DNA of 64,000 bases from contig NZ_AUBJ02000001.1 in the NCBI RefSeq assembly GCF_000429185.2, positions 930,001 to 994,000 of the forward strand. The letters run 5' to 3'. The stretch comes from Actinoalloteichus caeruleus DSM 43889. GTDB lineage: Bacteria > Actinomycetota > Actinomycetes > Mycobacteriales > Pseudonocardiaceae. A model generated the notes under the pieces. The model worked only from the letters and a program-made list of their open reading frames with translations. It was not told the origin of the DNA and did not search any database. Of this stretch, positions 1 through 8,593 are shown one piece after another. Within the stretch, counting starts at the first letter, position 1. Each line of letters opens with the position of its first letter. Made by a program: the position numbers and the translations under genes.

Positions 1-93
1 GACCACGTCGCCCTCTCGGTGACCCGCGACCCCGCTCACCTGGTCGCCGCCGCCACCGCCGCCCCCGAGCCCACACCGCCCACCCCCGGCTGA
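1..93 (+). CDS. 3' end of an unidentified gene (partial)
   Basis: Thirty sense codons followed by TGA are open from the first base of the window. The visible tail is Ala/Pro/Thr-rich (ends AAPEPTPPTPG) and has the G/C third-position bias of neighbouring genes. I read it as the C-terminus of a gene that begins to the left. Too little remains to name a family. Confidence 0.45.
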   Translation, partial: DHVALSVTRDPAHLVAAATAAPEPTPPTPG

Positions 94-239
94 TCCCCAC
101 CCCGCCCGTCGACGCCAGGCGCCTCGGCGCACCGGCCCCGGACGCACCGCTGCCGCCGGGCACCCGCGTCCCGGGCGGGCACCGCGACCGACCGGCGCAC
201 CTCCCGCCGCCCCCCAACCGGGAATGCCAAGATACTGCG

Positions 240-1442
240 GTGTCCGACGACGCCCCGCCTCCGCACTCCGACACCGCACCCGACGCGCCAGCCCCGGGGG
301 AACACCAGCCACCCGAGCACCCCACGACGACCAGCAGCGCCCTGCCCCAGCCCACCGGCACCTGCAACTACCCCGACTGCGGACGTCCGGTGTTCCGGGC
401 CCCCGGCCCCGGACGGCCCTCCGAGTACTGCGACCGCCCCGACCACACCCGGTGGCGGGCCTGGCGGGAACGGCAACGACGCCAGGAACCCACCCCCGCC
501 AACGTCACCGTGACGAAACCCGCTGGACCGGTCACCGCCGCCACCGGGAGGGCAGCGGACCTGCTCGACGAGTTCCGCACCCTGTCCCACCAACTGTCCA
601 AGGTCCTCGCCGGCGCCGTCAGCGAACTGTCCACCATCTCCGACCCCGCCGCCAGCCAGGAACAGATCCAGCAGATCCAGGCCGAAGGCGCCCGCCGGAT
701 CGCCGAGGCCGAGACGGCGCTCCTCGTCGCCCAACGACAGCGCCGCGACGCCGACGACGCCCGCCGCGCCGCCGAACAGGCCACCGAGGACGCCATCGCC
801 GCCGCGGAAGCCGCCGAAACCGAACGCACCACCGCACTCGCCGAACGCGACACCGCGCTCCGCGCCGCCGAACGGGACACCCGCCTGGCCCAGGAACAGG
901 CGGAAGTCGCCCGCACCGAAGCCGAGGTCGCGATCGCCGCCGCACGCCGCGAGGCCACCGACAGCATCGAACAAGCCCGCGACCAGGCCGTTCGCCTCAC
1001 CGAGGCCGCCCGCCGGCAGGCGGCGCAGGACATCGACGCCATCCGCCGCGCCGCCGCCGAGGACATCAGCGCCGAACGGGAACTGCGGGAACAGGCCGCG
1101 GTCCGCGCCGAACGCGCCGACACCCTGACCCGACACGCCGAACGCCAGGTCGACGAACTGCGCGCCGAACTCTCCCGCGCCCGGGAGGAGACCACGCGGC
1201 TCCGCGAACACCACACCCAGGAGATCGACCAGCTCAACCAGCTCCTGGCCGAGCGGCAACGGGCCGCCACCGACGCCGCCAACCAGGCCCGTGACCTCGC
1301 CGCCGAACGCCTCGCCGCCCTCGAAGCGATCCGCGACCAGGCCCTCACCCGCGCCGAACGCGCCGAACGCCACCTCGACCGGCTCCTCGCCGAGCGGGAA
1401 CCCACTCACCCACCGCGCGCGGACACCCCCGCCCACGACTGA
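240..1442 (+). CDS. Large coiled-coil protein with N-terminal Cys/His knuckle, function unknown
   Basis: The 400-residue protein has three parts. Residues 1-40 are Pro/Thr-rich. Residues 42-69 hold Cys42, Cys47, Cys64 and His69 in the setting CNYPDCGRPVF...EYCDRPDH, followed by a basic stretch, which looks like a small zinc-binding knuckle. From about residue 100 to 390 the sequence is a nearly unbroken Ala/Glu/Arg/Gln heptad-rich coiled coil. There is no signal peptide or membrane segment. The GTG start at 240 opens the frame but has no clear Shine-Dalgarno site, so a slightly different start is possible. I do not recognise a named family. KfrA-like or DNA-associated coiled-coil proteins are a guess only. 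Confidence 0.7.
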   Translation: MSDDAPPPHSDTAPDAPAPGEHQPPEHPTTTSSALPQPTGTCNYPDCGRPVFRAPGPGRPSEYCDRPDHTRWRAWRERQRRQEPTPANVTVTKPAGPVTAATGRAADLLDEFRTLSHQLSKVLAGAVSELSTISDPAASQEQIQQIQAEGARRIAEAETALLVAQRQRRDADDARRAAEQATEDAIAAAEAAETERTTALAERDTALRAAERDTRLAQEQAEVARTEAEVAIAAARREATDSIEQARDQAVRLTEAARRQAAQDIDAIRRAAAEDISAERELREQAAVRAERADTLTRHAERQVDELRAELSRAREETTRLREHHTQEIDQLNQLLAERQRAATDAANQARDLAAERLAALEAIRDQALTRAERAERHLDRLLAEREPTHPPRADTPAHD

Positions 1443-1598
1443 TCACACCCCACCCGAGCAGCCCCCACCGGGGCCCGCGACAACCCCGACACCGGCCGCA
1501 CCGGACACGACCGGGTTAGAGTCACCACCGCCCACCCGACACGACCACCCACCCCGGCACCCGGACCGCCCCAGCGGCCAGAGGGAGGAAACGGCACC

Positions 1599-2228
1599 GT
1601 GCCCAACCCCGACCCCCTGCTGACCGTGGCCCACCCCCACGTGCACGAACTCGAGATCCGCCGCTCCCGGTTCCGTTGCCTGGTCGCCGAGGCCACCGAC
1701 GAAACCACCGCCCGCGGCCTGGTCACCGACCAGCGCACCGCCCACCCCAAGGCCAACCACCACTGCGTCGCCTACGTCCTCGGGTCACACCGGGAGATCC
1801 AACGCTCCAGCGACGACGGAGAACCCGGCGGAACCGCCGGCGTCCCCATGCTCGACGTACTCCTGCGACGCGGCATGACCAACACCGTCGCGGTGGTGAC
1901 CCGCTACTTCGGCGGCATCCGCCTGGGCGCCGGCGGCCTGGTCCGCGCCTACGGACAGGCGGTGTCCCAGACCCTCGACCTCGCCGGGACCGCCGTACTC
2001 CGCCCCTACCTGCGATGCCAGCTGCGCGCCGACTACGCCGACGCCGGCCTGCTCGAACACGAGATCCGCCAGACCAGCGGGGATCTGCGCACCGTCACCT
2101 ACCAGGACCACGCCGAGTTCGAGGTGGACGTCCCGGAGACCGACCTGGATTCCTTCCGGCACTGGGCCAGCAGAACCGCCGGCGGCCGGGTCCACCTGCT
2201 GATCGGGCACCGCCACCACCGGCGGTGA
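1599..2228 (+). CDS. yigZ: YigZ/IMPACT (UPF0029) family protein
   Basis: The 209-residue product matches the YigZ/IMPACT family over its whole length, which is the usual size. Conserved blocks are visible: SSDDGEPGGTAG near residue 70, then RYFGGIRLGAGGLVRAYG near residue 104. A C-terminal alpha/beta domain follows (family knowledge: RNA-binding-like fold). The family is cytosolic, and members in bacteria and eukaryotes are linked to translation or proteolysis control, but the biochemical role is unsettled. The GTG start at 1599 is chosen because a GAGGGAGG ribosome site sits about ten bases upstream. It stands alone on the plus strand and converges on dppA. Confidence 0.9.
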   Translation: MPNPDPLLTVAHPHVHELEIRRSRFRCLVAEATDETTARGLVTDQRTAHPKANHHCVAYVLGSHREIQRSSDDGEPGGTAGVPMLDVLLRRGMTNTVAVVTRYFGGIRLGAGGLVRAYGQAVSQTLDLAGTAVLRPYLRCQLRADYADAGLLEHEIRQTSGDLRTVTYQDHAEFEVDVPETDLDSFRHWASRTAGGRVHLLIGHRHHRR

Positions 2229-2294
2229 CCCACCTCGCCGACCCCGCCGGCATGGGGGAGCGGGCCCCGGACGGCACGCCACCAGGGCTCGCGC

Positions 2295-3122
2295 TCACCC
2301 GTAGATGCCCTGCACCGCCCCCGAGGCGATCGCCGTCACCACCTTGAAGCACTTCATCGCCTCGGTCATCGACTCGGCGGTGAACCCCACCCGCCGCACC
2401 GACACCTGCTCCACCGTCGGCACCACCGCCGCGGCCGCGGCCAGGTGCGCCGCGTCGAACTCGACCTCGACGCGATGCGCGGCCGGCGCCGGCTCACCCC
2501 GCCCCGCCCGGCCCATCCCGGCCTCCGCCGCGGCCCGCACGACCTCCGCCGCCCGCGCCGGCGGCAGGCAGATCGCCGCGTACCGGCTCACGCACTCCTT
2601 CACCACCGCCACCTCAGCACCCGGCGCGTACTCGGCGGCGTCCTGGCAGGTCAGGTCGTCCCCGGTGACCGCGAGCACCGGAACCCCGTGCTCGGCGGCC
2701 AGCGCCGCGTTCAACCGGCCCTCACTGGCGAGCACCCCGTCCAACCAGACCCCGGTGATCGAGTTCTCCAGATAGGTGTGCGCCAACACCCCATCCACCC
2801 CGGCGGCCGCGTGGTAGCCGAGGAACACCACCCCGTCCACCCCGGAGTCCACGCCCTGCATCATCGACAGCGGCTTGTGCCGCCCCGTCAGCAACCGGGC
2901 CCGCACGTCCAACGACTCCAACAGCAGGTTCCGCTGCGAGGAATGCGCCTCGTTGACCAGCACGTCAACGGCGCCACCGGCGAACAGGCCCTCCACGCAG
3001 GCGTTCACGTCCCCGGTGAACATCGCCCGGAACCGCTGCCACTGCTCAGTGCCAGGAACCACGTCATCGGTCCACGTGACGCCGGTGGCACCTTCCATGT
3101 CGGCCGAGATCAGGATGCGCAC
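2295..3122 (-). CDS. dppA: D-aminopeptidase DppA-like (peptidase family M55)
   Basis: The 275-residue protein starts with the family hallmark ISADMEGATGV (metal ligands Asp-x-Glu) and keeps VNEAHSSQ, FLGYHAAAG and an ENSITG-type block. This fits M55 zinc D-aminopeptidases, which cut N-terminal D-Ala from short peptides and form decameric rings in Bacillus (family knowledge). The start is GTG at 3122. No ribosome site is visible, but TAGGGT lies exactly six bases upstream, so the mRNA is probably leaderless. It lies head to tail with an M20 peptidase and divergent from a peptide ABC importer. In Bacillus dppA also sits with a dipeptide importer, which supports a role in salvaging D-Ala-containing wall peptides. 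Confidence 0.88.
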   Translation of the reverse strand: MRILISADMEGATGVTWTDDVVPGTEQWQRFRAMFTGDVNACVEGLFAGGAVDVLVNEAHSSQRNLLLESLDVRARLLTGRHKPLSMMQGVDSGVDGVVFLGYHAAAGVDGVLAHTYLENSITGVWLDGVLASEGRLNAALAAEHGVPVLAVTGDDLTCQDAAEYAPGAEVAVVKECVSRYAAICLPPARAAEVVRAAAEAGMGRAGRGEPAPAAHRVEVEFDAAHLAAAAAVVPTVEQVSVRRVGFTAESMTEAMKCFKVVTAIASGAVQGIYG

Positions 3123-3128
3123 CCGGCC

Positions 3129-3134
3129 ACCCTA
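3129..3134 (-). promoter_or_regulatory. Probable -10 element for leaderless dppA
   Basis: On the minus strand TAGGGT is followed by six bases and then the GTG start of dppA. No Shine-Dalgarno site is present. This spacing places the transcription start at or next to the start codon. The same -10/6-nt/start layout recurs at four other genes in the window. Confidence 0.45.
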
Positions 3135-3232
3135 GTGATCACCCCCGGGCACGGGAACGCGACACCCACCCCCACCGCACCGAATTCCACCGTTCGGCGT
3201 GCTCCCCGCCCCCCACCTGCGTACGACGACGG

Positions 3233-4519
3233 TCAACACCCCAGGAGGAACCGGTCCAGAACACGCACCCCGAACTCCAAGCCCGCCACCGGCACCCGTT
3301 CGTCCACCCCGTGCGCCATGGCCCGGTAGTCGTACCCGGCCTCGGGTACCCGCAGCGGCGAGAACCCGTACCCGTGAATCCCCAACCTCGCGAACGCCTT
3401 CGCGTCCGTACCCCCACCCAGGCAGTACGGAACCACCACCGCCTCCGGGTCCTCCGCCCGCAACGCCGCCGCCATCGACTCGAACCACGGGGAGTCCACC
3501 GGAGACTCCACCGCCGGGTTGTACACCAACTGCTCCCGGCTCACCCCCGGCCCCAACAAACGGTCGACCGTCGCCAACAGGTCATCCCCCGACCCCGGCA
3601 ACGCCCGCGCGTCCAACTCGGCCACCGCCGTCGAGGGGATCACGTTCACCTTGTACCCCGCCGACAACACCGTCGGCGTCACGCTGTTGCGCACCGTCGA
3701 GGCCACCAACGCCCCCGCCGCCCCCAACCGCTCCACCGTGCCCGGCACATCCCCCAGATCGCACCGCACCCCCAACGCCGACGACGTGCGCACCAGGAAC
3801 TCCCGCACCGTCGGCGTCAGCTGGACCGGCCACTCGTACTCCGCCACCCGGTGCACCGCCGCCACCAACCGGCGCACCGCGTTCTCCTCGTTGCGCCGCG
3901 ACCCGTGCCCGGCCCGCCCACTCGCCGTCACCCGCATGTGCGCCGTACCCCGCTCGGCCGTCCCCACCGGGTACAACCGCACCCCCTCCACCTCATGGCT
4001 GACACCGCCGCTCTCACTGATCCCCGCCGCGCACCCCTCGAACAACTGGGCGTGGTTCTTCACCAACCAGCCCGCGCCGAACTCGCCGTTGTCCTCCTCA
4101 TCGGCCACGAACGCCACCACCACGTCCCGCCGCGGCCGCCGACCCTCCCGCGCCCACCCCGCCAACACCGACACCACCATCGCGCACATGTCCTTCATGT
4201 CCACCGCGCCACGACCCCACACGAACCCATCCCGGATCTCCCCGGCGAAGGGGTCCACCGACCACAACACCGGATCAGCCGGCACCACGTCCAGATGCCC
4301 GTGCACCAACAACCCCGGCGCGTCCCGGTCCTCACCCGGCACCCGCACCACCACGTTGCTCCGCCGCGGCGCCGACTCCAACACCACCGGCGCGTACCCC
4401 ACATCGGTCAGCAGCCCCGCGACGAACTCCGCCGCCTCCCGCTCACCCTCGGCGTCACCACCACCCCGGTTGCTCGTGTCGAACCGGATGAGTCGCGCGC
4501 ACAGTTCCGCCGGATCCAC
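3233..4519 (-). CDS. M20/M28-family metallopeptidase (dipeptidase-like)
   Basis: The 428-residue product has M20 zinc-peptidase motifs: LLVHGHLDVVPAD, then GAVDMKDMCAM, then the catalytic/metal block ADEEDNGEFG, and a late GGGTDAKAF motif that carries another metal ligand in the family. An insert in the middle fits the dimerisation domain. It should be a cytosolic peptidase or deacylase acting on short peptides. The start is the GTG at 4519 rather than an upstream GTG at 4591, because AGGAAGG precedes it and homology starts right there (VDPAELCARLIRFDTSN). The neighbours dppA and the divergent peptide importer suggest it finishes the breakdown of imported peptides. Confidence 0.88.
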   Translation of the reverse strand: MDPAELCARLIRFDTSNRGGGDAEGEREAAEFVAGLLTDVGYAPVVLESAPRRSNVVVRVPGEDRDAPGLLVHGHLDVVPADPVLWSVDPFAGEIRDGFVWGRGAVDMKDMCAMVVSVLAGWAREGRRPRRDVVVAFVADEEDNGEFGAGWLVKNHAQLFEGCAAGISESGGVSHEVEGVRLYPVGTAERGTAHMRVTASGRAGHGSRRNEENAVRRLVAAVHRVAEYEWPVQLTPTVREFLVRTSSALGVRCDLGDVPGTVERLGAAGALVASTVRNSVTPTVLSAGYKVNVIPSTAVAELDARALPGSGDDLLATVDRLLGPGVSREQLVYNPAVESPVDSPWFESMAAALRAEDPEAVVVPYCLGGGTDAKAFARLGIHGYGFSPLRVPEAGYDYRAMAHGVDERVPVAGLEFGVRVLDRFLLGC

Positions 4520-4704
4520 TCGCCCGCCGCCTTCCTGCCGGTCGCCCTGCGCCCAGGCTGGGCCCCGACCGGGCGGCCCGCAGCCCACCACGGCGAAGTA
4601 CAGACGATCAGGTTACGTCTGGCTACACCTGGGCGACAGTCGTTGACTTCCCACTGTCTCTAGTGGTTTCTTCTCTTCACTCAGCGGATAGGGGACGGTA
4701 CGGC

Positions 4705-6528
4705 ATGAGTATGAGAAAGTGGGCTGTCGGGGTCGCGGCGGGAATGCTGGCGGTGACCACCGCCCCGGCCGTCGCACCCCTGGGCGCGCCCCAGGCCGAC
4801 GCGCAGGACGACACCGGCGACCGCACCGTGCTGCGGCTCGGCGTCACCCAGAGCATCGACACGCTCAACCCGTTCGAGGCGATCATGGCGTCCTCGACCG
4901 AACTCATGCGCCTGACCTACGAGTCCCTCACCATGCCCAGCGCCGAGGACATGACCCCCACCGGGGCCCTCGCCGAATCCTGGGACACCTCCGACGACGA
5001 CCTCACCTGGACCTACACCATCCGGGACGACATCACCTGGTCCGACGGGGAACCGGTGACCGCCGACGACATCGCGTTCACCTTCAACCTCATGATGGAC
5101 GACCCCGACGCGCGCACCGCCAACGGCAGCTACGTCTCCACCTTCGAGTCCGTCGAGGCACCCGACCCGACCACCCTGGTCATCACCACCACCGAACCCC
5201 AGGCCACGATGCTCTCCCTGGACGTGCCCATCGTCCCCGAGCACATCTGGTCCCAGGTCGACGAGATCGCCGGCTACGGCAACGACACCATGCCCGTCGT
5301 GGGCAACGGCCCCTTCCTGATCACCGAGTACCGCGCCGAGGAGTTCGTCCGCCTCGAAGCCAACCCCGACTACTGGCGCGGACCCGCCGAGATCGACGAA
5401 CTCCAGTTCCGCTTCTACCGCAACTCCGACGCCGCCGTGCAGGCACTGCGCAAGGGCGAGGTCGACCTCATCAACCGGCTCACCCCCGCCCAGTTCGACG
5501 CCCTCAGCGGCGAGGACGACATCGAGGTCAACCAGGCCCAGGGCCGCCGGTTCTACATGCTCTCCGTCAACGCCGGAGCCGCCACCGCCGACGGGGACCC
5601 CCTGGGCAACGGGCACCCCGCCCTCCAGGACATCGCCGTCCGCCAGGCCATCGCGCGAGCCCTCGACCGCGACGTCCTCGTCGACCGCGTCCTCGGCGGC
5701 TACGGCGAACCCGGAACCGGGTACGTGCCCCCCATCTTCGCCGACCTGCACTGGCAGCCCGAGGACGACCAGGCCTGGAACTTCGACCCCGGCGCCGCCA
5801 ACGCCCAACTCGACAGCGCCGGCTACGAACGAGGCCCCGACGGCATCCGCGTCACCGAGGACGGCGACCGCCTCAGCTTCCGCCTCTACGGCCGCAGCGA
5901 CCGCAACGCCGACACCCAGGCCGGCCAGTTCGTCCGCGACTGGCTCGCCGAGATCGGCATCGAGGTCGACCTCGAGATCATGTCCGGCAACCGGATGAAC
6001 GAACTCCAGAAGGCCGGCGAGTTCGACATCGCCCTCAGCAGCTGGGCGGTCAACCCCGACCCCAACTACGTGCTGTCCATCCAAACCTGCGACCAGCGGC
6101 CCTCCGCCGCCGGCACCGGCGGCACCACCGAAAGCTTCTTCTGCCACGAGGAGTTCGACGAACTCCACGCCCAGCAACTCGCCGAGTTCGACCGCGAGAC
6201 CCGCACCGAACTGATCCACCAGATGCAGCGGGTCATCCACGAGCAGTCCGCCACGATCATGCTCTACTACGAGAACGCCCTGGAGGCCTACCGGTCCGAC
6301 CGGTTCACCGACTTCGGATACCAACCCGCCGACAGCGGCGTCATCCGCGAACAGCTCGGCTACTGGGGCTACTACGGAGCCACCCCGGCCACCAACCCCA
6401 ACGCCTCCGCCTCCGGCACCAGCACCGGCCTGCTGCTCTCCGGCGGAGCCGCCGTCGTGATCATCGCCGTGGCCGCGGGCTGGTTCGTCACCCGCCGTCG
6501 CCGCGCCTCCGCCGACGACCGGGAGTGA
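4705..6528 (+). CDS. Peptide ABC transporter substrate-binding protein (SBP family 5) with C-terminal membrane anchor
   Basis: This is a 607-residue extracytoplasmic solute-binding protein of the DppA/OppA (SBP_bac_5) type. A signal peptide covers about residues 1-33 and ends near PQADAQ. The family pattern follows: LRLGVTQSIDTLNPF, LTWTYTIRDDITWSDGEPVTADDIAFTF, GNGPFLI and FNPDYWRG-like blocks. There is no lipobox cysteine. Instead the C-terminus holds a hydrophobic segment near residue 575 (LLLSGGAAVVIIAVAAGWFV) followed by RRRR, so the protein is anchored at its C-terminus. The ATG at 4705 is used because GGGGA lies about nine bases upstream; the earlier GTG at 4663 has none. It is the first gene of a four-gene importer operon. 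Confidence 0.9.
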   Translation: MSMRKWAVGVAAGMLAVTTAPAVAPLGAPQADAQDDTGDRTVLRLGVTQSIDTLNPFEAIMASSTELMRLTYESLTMPSAEDMTPTGALAESWDTSDDDLTWTYTIRDDITWSDGEPVTADDIAFTFNLMMDDPDARTANGSYVSTFESVEAPDPTTLVITTTEPQATMLSLDVPIVPEHIWSQVDEIAGYGNDTMPVVGNGPFLITEYRAEEFVRLEANPDYWRGPAEIDELQFRFYRNSDAAVQALRKGEVDLINRLTPAQFDALSGEDDIEVNQAQGRRFYMLSVNAGAATADGDPLGNGHPALQDIAVRQAIARALDRDVLVDRVLGGYGEPGTGYVPPIFADLHWQPEDDQAWNFDPGAANAQLDSAGYERGPDGIRVTEDGDRLSFRLYGRSDRNADTQAGQFVRDWLAEIGIEVDLEIMSGNRMNELQKAGEFDIALSSWAVNPDPNYVLSIQTCDQRPSAAGTGGTTESFFCHEEFDELHAQQLAEFDRETRTELIHQMQRVIHEQSATIMLYYENALEAYRSDRFTDFGYQPADSGVIREQLGYWGYYGATPATNPNASASGTSTGLLLSGGAAVVIIAVAAGWFVTRRRRASADDRE

Positions 6529-6532
6529 ACCG

Positions 6533-7585
6533 GTGAGTGACCTGCTGACACCCGGGAACCAACTCACCGAGGAGGCGGGGGAGGAGCAGCGGCCAGCCCG
6601 AGGCGGGCTGGCCCGCTACCTCGCCAGCAAACTCGCCGGAGCCCTGACCAGCCTCCTGCTGGTCGTCCTCCTCGGGTTCTTCCTGTTCCGGATGCTGCCC
6701 GGCGACCCGGTGCAGACCATGACCGCCGGCCGGGAGGTCACCGCCGAACAGATCGCCGAACTCCGCGAACGCCTCGGCCTGTCCGACCCCCTCTGGCGGC
6801 AGTTCCTCGACTACCTCGGCGGCCTCCTCCAAGGCGACTTCGGCGACTCCTTCCGCTACGGCCGCCCCGTCGGCGACATCATCCTCGAACGACTGGGCCC
6901 CACCATCCTGCTCGCCGGCACCGCCACCGTCCTGGCCATCCTCCTCGGACTGTGGCTCGGCGTCCGCAGCGCCTGGCGCCACGGCAGCCGCTTCGACCGC
7001 ACCGCCACCGGCGTGGCCCTCACCCTGTGGTCCGTGCCCACCTTCTGGCTCGGCCTCATCGTGCTCATGGTCTTCGCCGTCGGCGTCGGCCCCCTGCCCG
7101 GGCTGTTCCCCACCGGAGGCATCCGCTCCATCGACCCGCCCCCCGGGCTCCTCCCCCAGGTCCTCGACGTCGCCCACCACCTCGTCCTGCCCTGCCTGAC
7201 CATGGTCGCCGTCATCTTCGCCCAGTACCAGATGGTCATGAGGTCCTCCCTGCTGGAGGAGATGGGCTCCGACTACCTCACCACCGCCCGCGCCAAGGGA
7301 CTCCGCGAGGACCTCGTCCGCCGACGCCACGCCGTCCCCAACGCCCTGCTGCCCTCGGTGACCCTCATCTTCCTCCACCTGGGCCTGGTCGTCTCCGGAG
7401 CCATCATGGTCGAAACCGTCTTCTCCTGGCCCGGCCTGGGCTACCTCATGGTCAACGCCCTCGAGTACCCCGACCTGCCCCTCATGCAGGGCACCTTCAT
7501 CGTCCTGGCCGGAACGGTCATCGTCATGAACGTCCTCGCCGACGTCGTCTACCGGTTCCTCGACCCCAGGGTGCGTGCCGCATGA
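6533..7585 (+). CDS. Peptide ABC transporter permease (DppB/OppB type)
   Basis: The 350-residue inner-membrane protein has about six hydrophobic segments. It carries the N-terminal FFLFRMLPGDPV signature of DppB-type permeases, and a cytoplasmic EAA-like loop (DYLTTARAKGL followed by RHAVPNALLPSVT). Its GTG start is four bases after the stop of the binding-protein gene, and its stop overlaps the next start (ATGA), so translation is coupled. It should pair with the downstream DppC-type permease to form the translocation pore for oligopeptides or dipeptides. Confidence 0.93.
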   Translation: MSDLLTPGNQLTEEAGEEQRPARGGLARYLASKLAGALTSLLLVVLLGFFLFRMLPGDPVQTMTAGREVTAEQIAELRERLGLSDPLWRQFLDYLGGLLQGDFGDSFRYGRPVGDIILERLGPTILLAGTATVLAILLGLWLGVRSAWRHGSRFDRTATGVALTLWSVPTFWLGLIVLMVFAVGVGPLPGLFPTGGIRSIDPPPGLLPQVLDVAHHLVLPCLTMVAVIFAQYQMVMRSSLLEEMGSDYLTTARAKGLREDLVRRRHAVPNALLPSVTLIFLHLGLVVSGAIMVETVFSWPGLGYLMVNALEYPDLPLMQGTFIVLAGTVIVMNVLADVVYRFLDPRVRAA

Positions 7586-8484
7586 CCACTCCCACCAGCA
7601 CCCGGGCCCTCACCTGGCAACGCCGAGCCCGCGCCCTGCGCACCGGCTGGCGGTCCTTCCGCGCCCAGCGCGGCGCCGTCGCCGGCCTGGCCGTCCTGCT
7701 CACCATCGTCGCACTGGCCGTTCTCGCACCCGTGCTCACCGACGAGTCCCAACTGGGCATCATCAACACCATGTCCAACCCGGCGCTGGCCCCACCCAGC
7801 GGCGAGTTCTGGCTGGGCACCGACGAGAACGGCCGCTCCGTGCTCCTGCTGACCTGGTGGGGAGCCCGGGTCTCCCTGCTCGTCGGCCTGGCCGCCACCC
7901 TGCTCTCGGTGTTCATCGGCACCTTCGTCGGCATCGTCTCCGCCCACTTCGGCGGCTGGCTCTCCGCCGTCCTGCTGCGCTTCACCGACTTCTTCCTCGT
8001 CCTGCCCTCCCTGGTCCTGGCCATCGCCCTGTCGACCGTGCTCTCCCGGGGAGTCGGCACCATCGTCCTGGCCATCGGCCTGACCGCCTGGCCCACCACG
8101 GCACGCCTCGTCCGCGCCCAGACCCTCACCGTCCAGGCCCGCCCCTACATCGAACGGTCCACCGCCCTGGGCGCCGGCCACGGCCACCTGATCGCCAAGC
8201 ACATCCTGCCCGGCGTCCTCCCCCTCGTCTTCGCCAATACCACCCTGGCCGTGGCCAGCGCCGTCATCGCCGAATCCACCCTGTCCTTCCTCGGACTCGG
8301 CGACCCCACCCAGATCTCCTGGGGCTCGATGCTCAAGTTCGCGATGGACTCCGGCGCCGTCACCAACGGCGCCTGGTGGTACCTGCTGCCCCCCGGCCTG
8401 GGCATCGTCTGCGTCGTCCTCTCCTTCACCCTTTGCGGACGAGGACTCGAGACCGTCCTCAACCCCAGACTGCGAGGACGATGA
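7582..8484 (+). CDS. Peptide ABC transporter permease (DppC/OppC type)
   Basis: The 300-residue permease opens with an N-terminal basic stretch and an FRAQRGAVAGLAVLL membrane segment typical of DppC. It has the GTDENGRSVLLLTWWGARVSL motif after the first periplasmic loop and an EAA-like loop (YIERSTALGAGHGHLIAKHILPG). ATG at 7582 overlaps the stop of the DppB-type gene by four bases. Starts further upstream in the same frame are rejected because they run inside that gene. It is the partner permease of the importer. Confidence 0.93.
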   Translation: MTTPTSTRALTWQRRARALRTGWRSFRAQRGAVAGLAVLLTIVALAVLAPVLTDESQLGIINTMSNPALAPPSGEFWLGTDENGRSVLLLTWWGARVSLLVGLAATLLSVFIGTFVGIVSAHFGGWLSAVLLRFTDFFLVLPSLVLAIALSTVLSRGVGTIVLAIGLTAWPTTARLVRAQTLTVQARPYIERSTALGAGHGHLIAKHILPGVLPLVFANTTLAVASAVIAESTLSFLGLGDPTQISWGSMLKFAMDSGAVTNGAWWYLLPPGLGIVCVVLSFTLCGRGLETVLNPRLRGR

Positions 8485-8593
8485 CCCCCACACCGCCCGC
8501 CGCACCCCCGGCCGGGCACCCCCAACACACCACACGCCACACCGGACGGAGGGACAACGTGGTCGGCAGCAGCCGCGGGAACGGTGGACGAGG

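Noticed and set aside
36-1436. Long minus-strand open frames opposite the coiled-coil gene
   Set aside because: Shadow frames made by G/C-biased third positions; translations are Gly/Ala/Arg-rich without motifs or ribosome sites.
4651-4666. CCACT...AGTGG repeat before the peptide importer as an operator
   Set aside because: Arms of five bases are too short to stand out, and no second copy was found.
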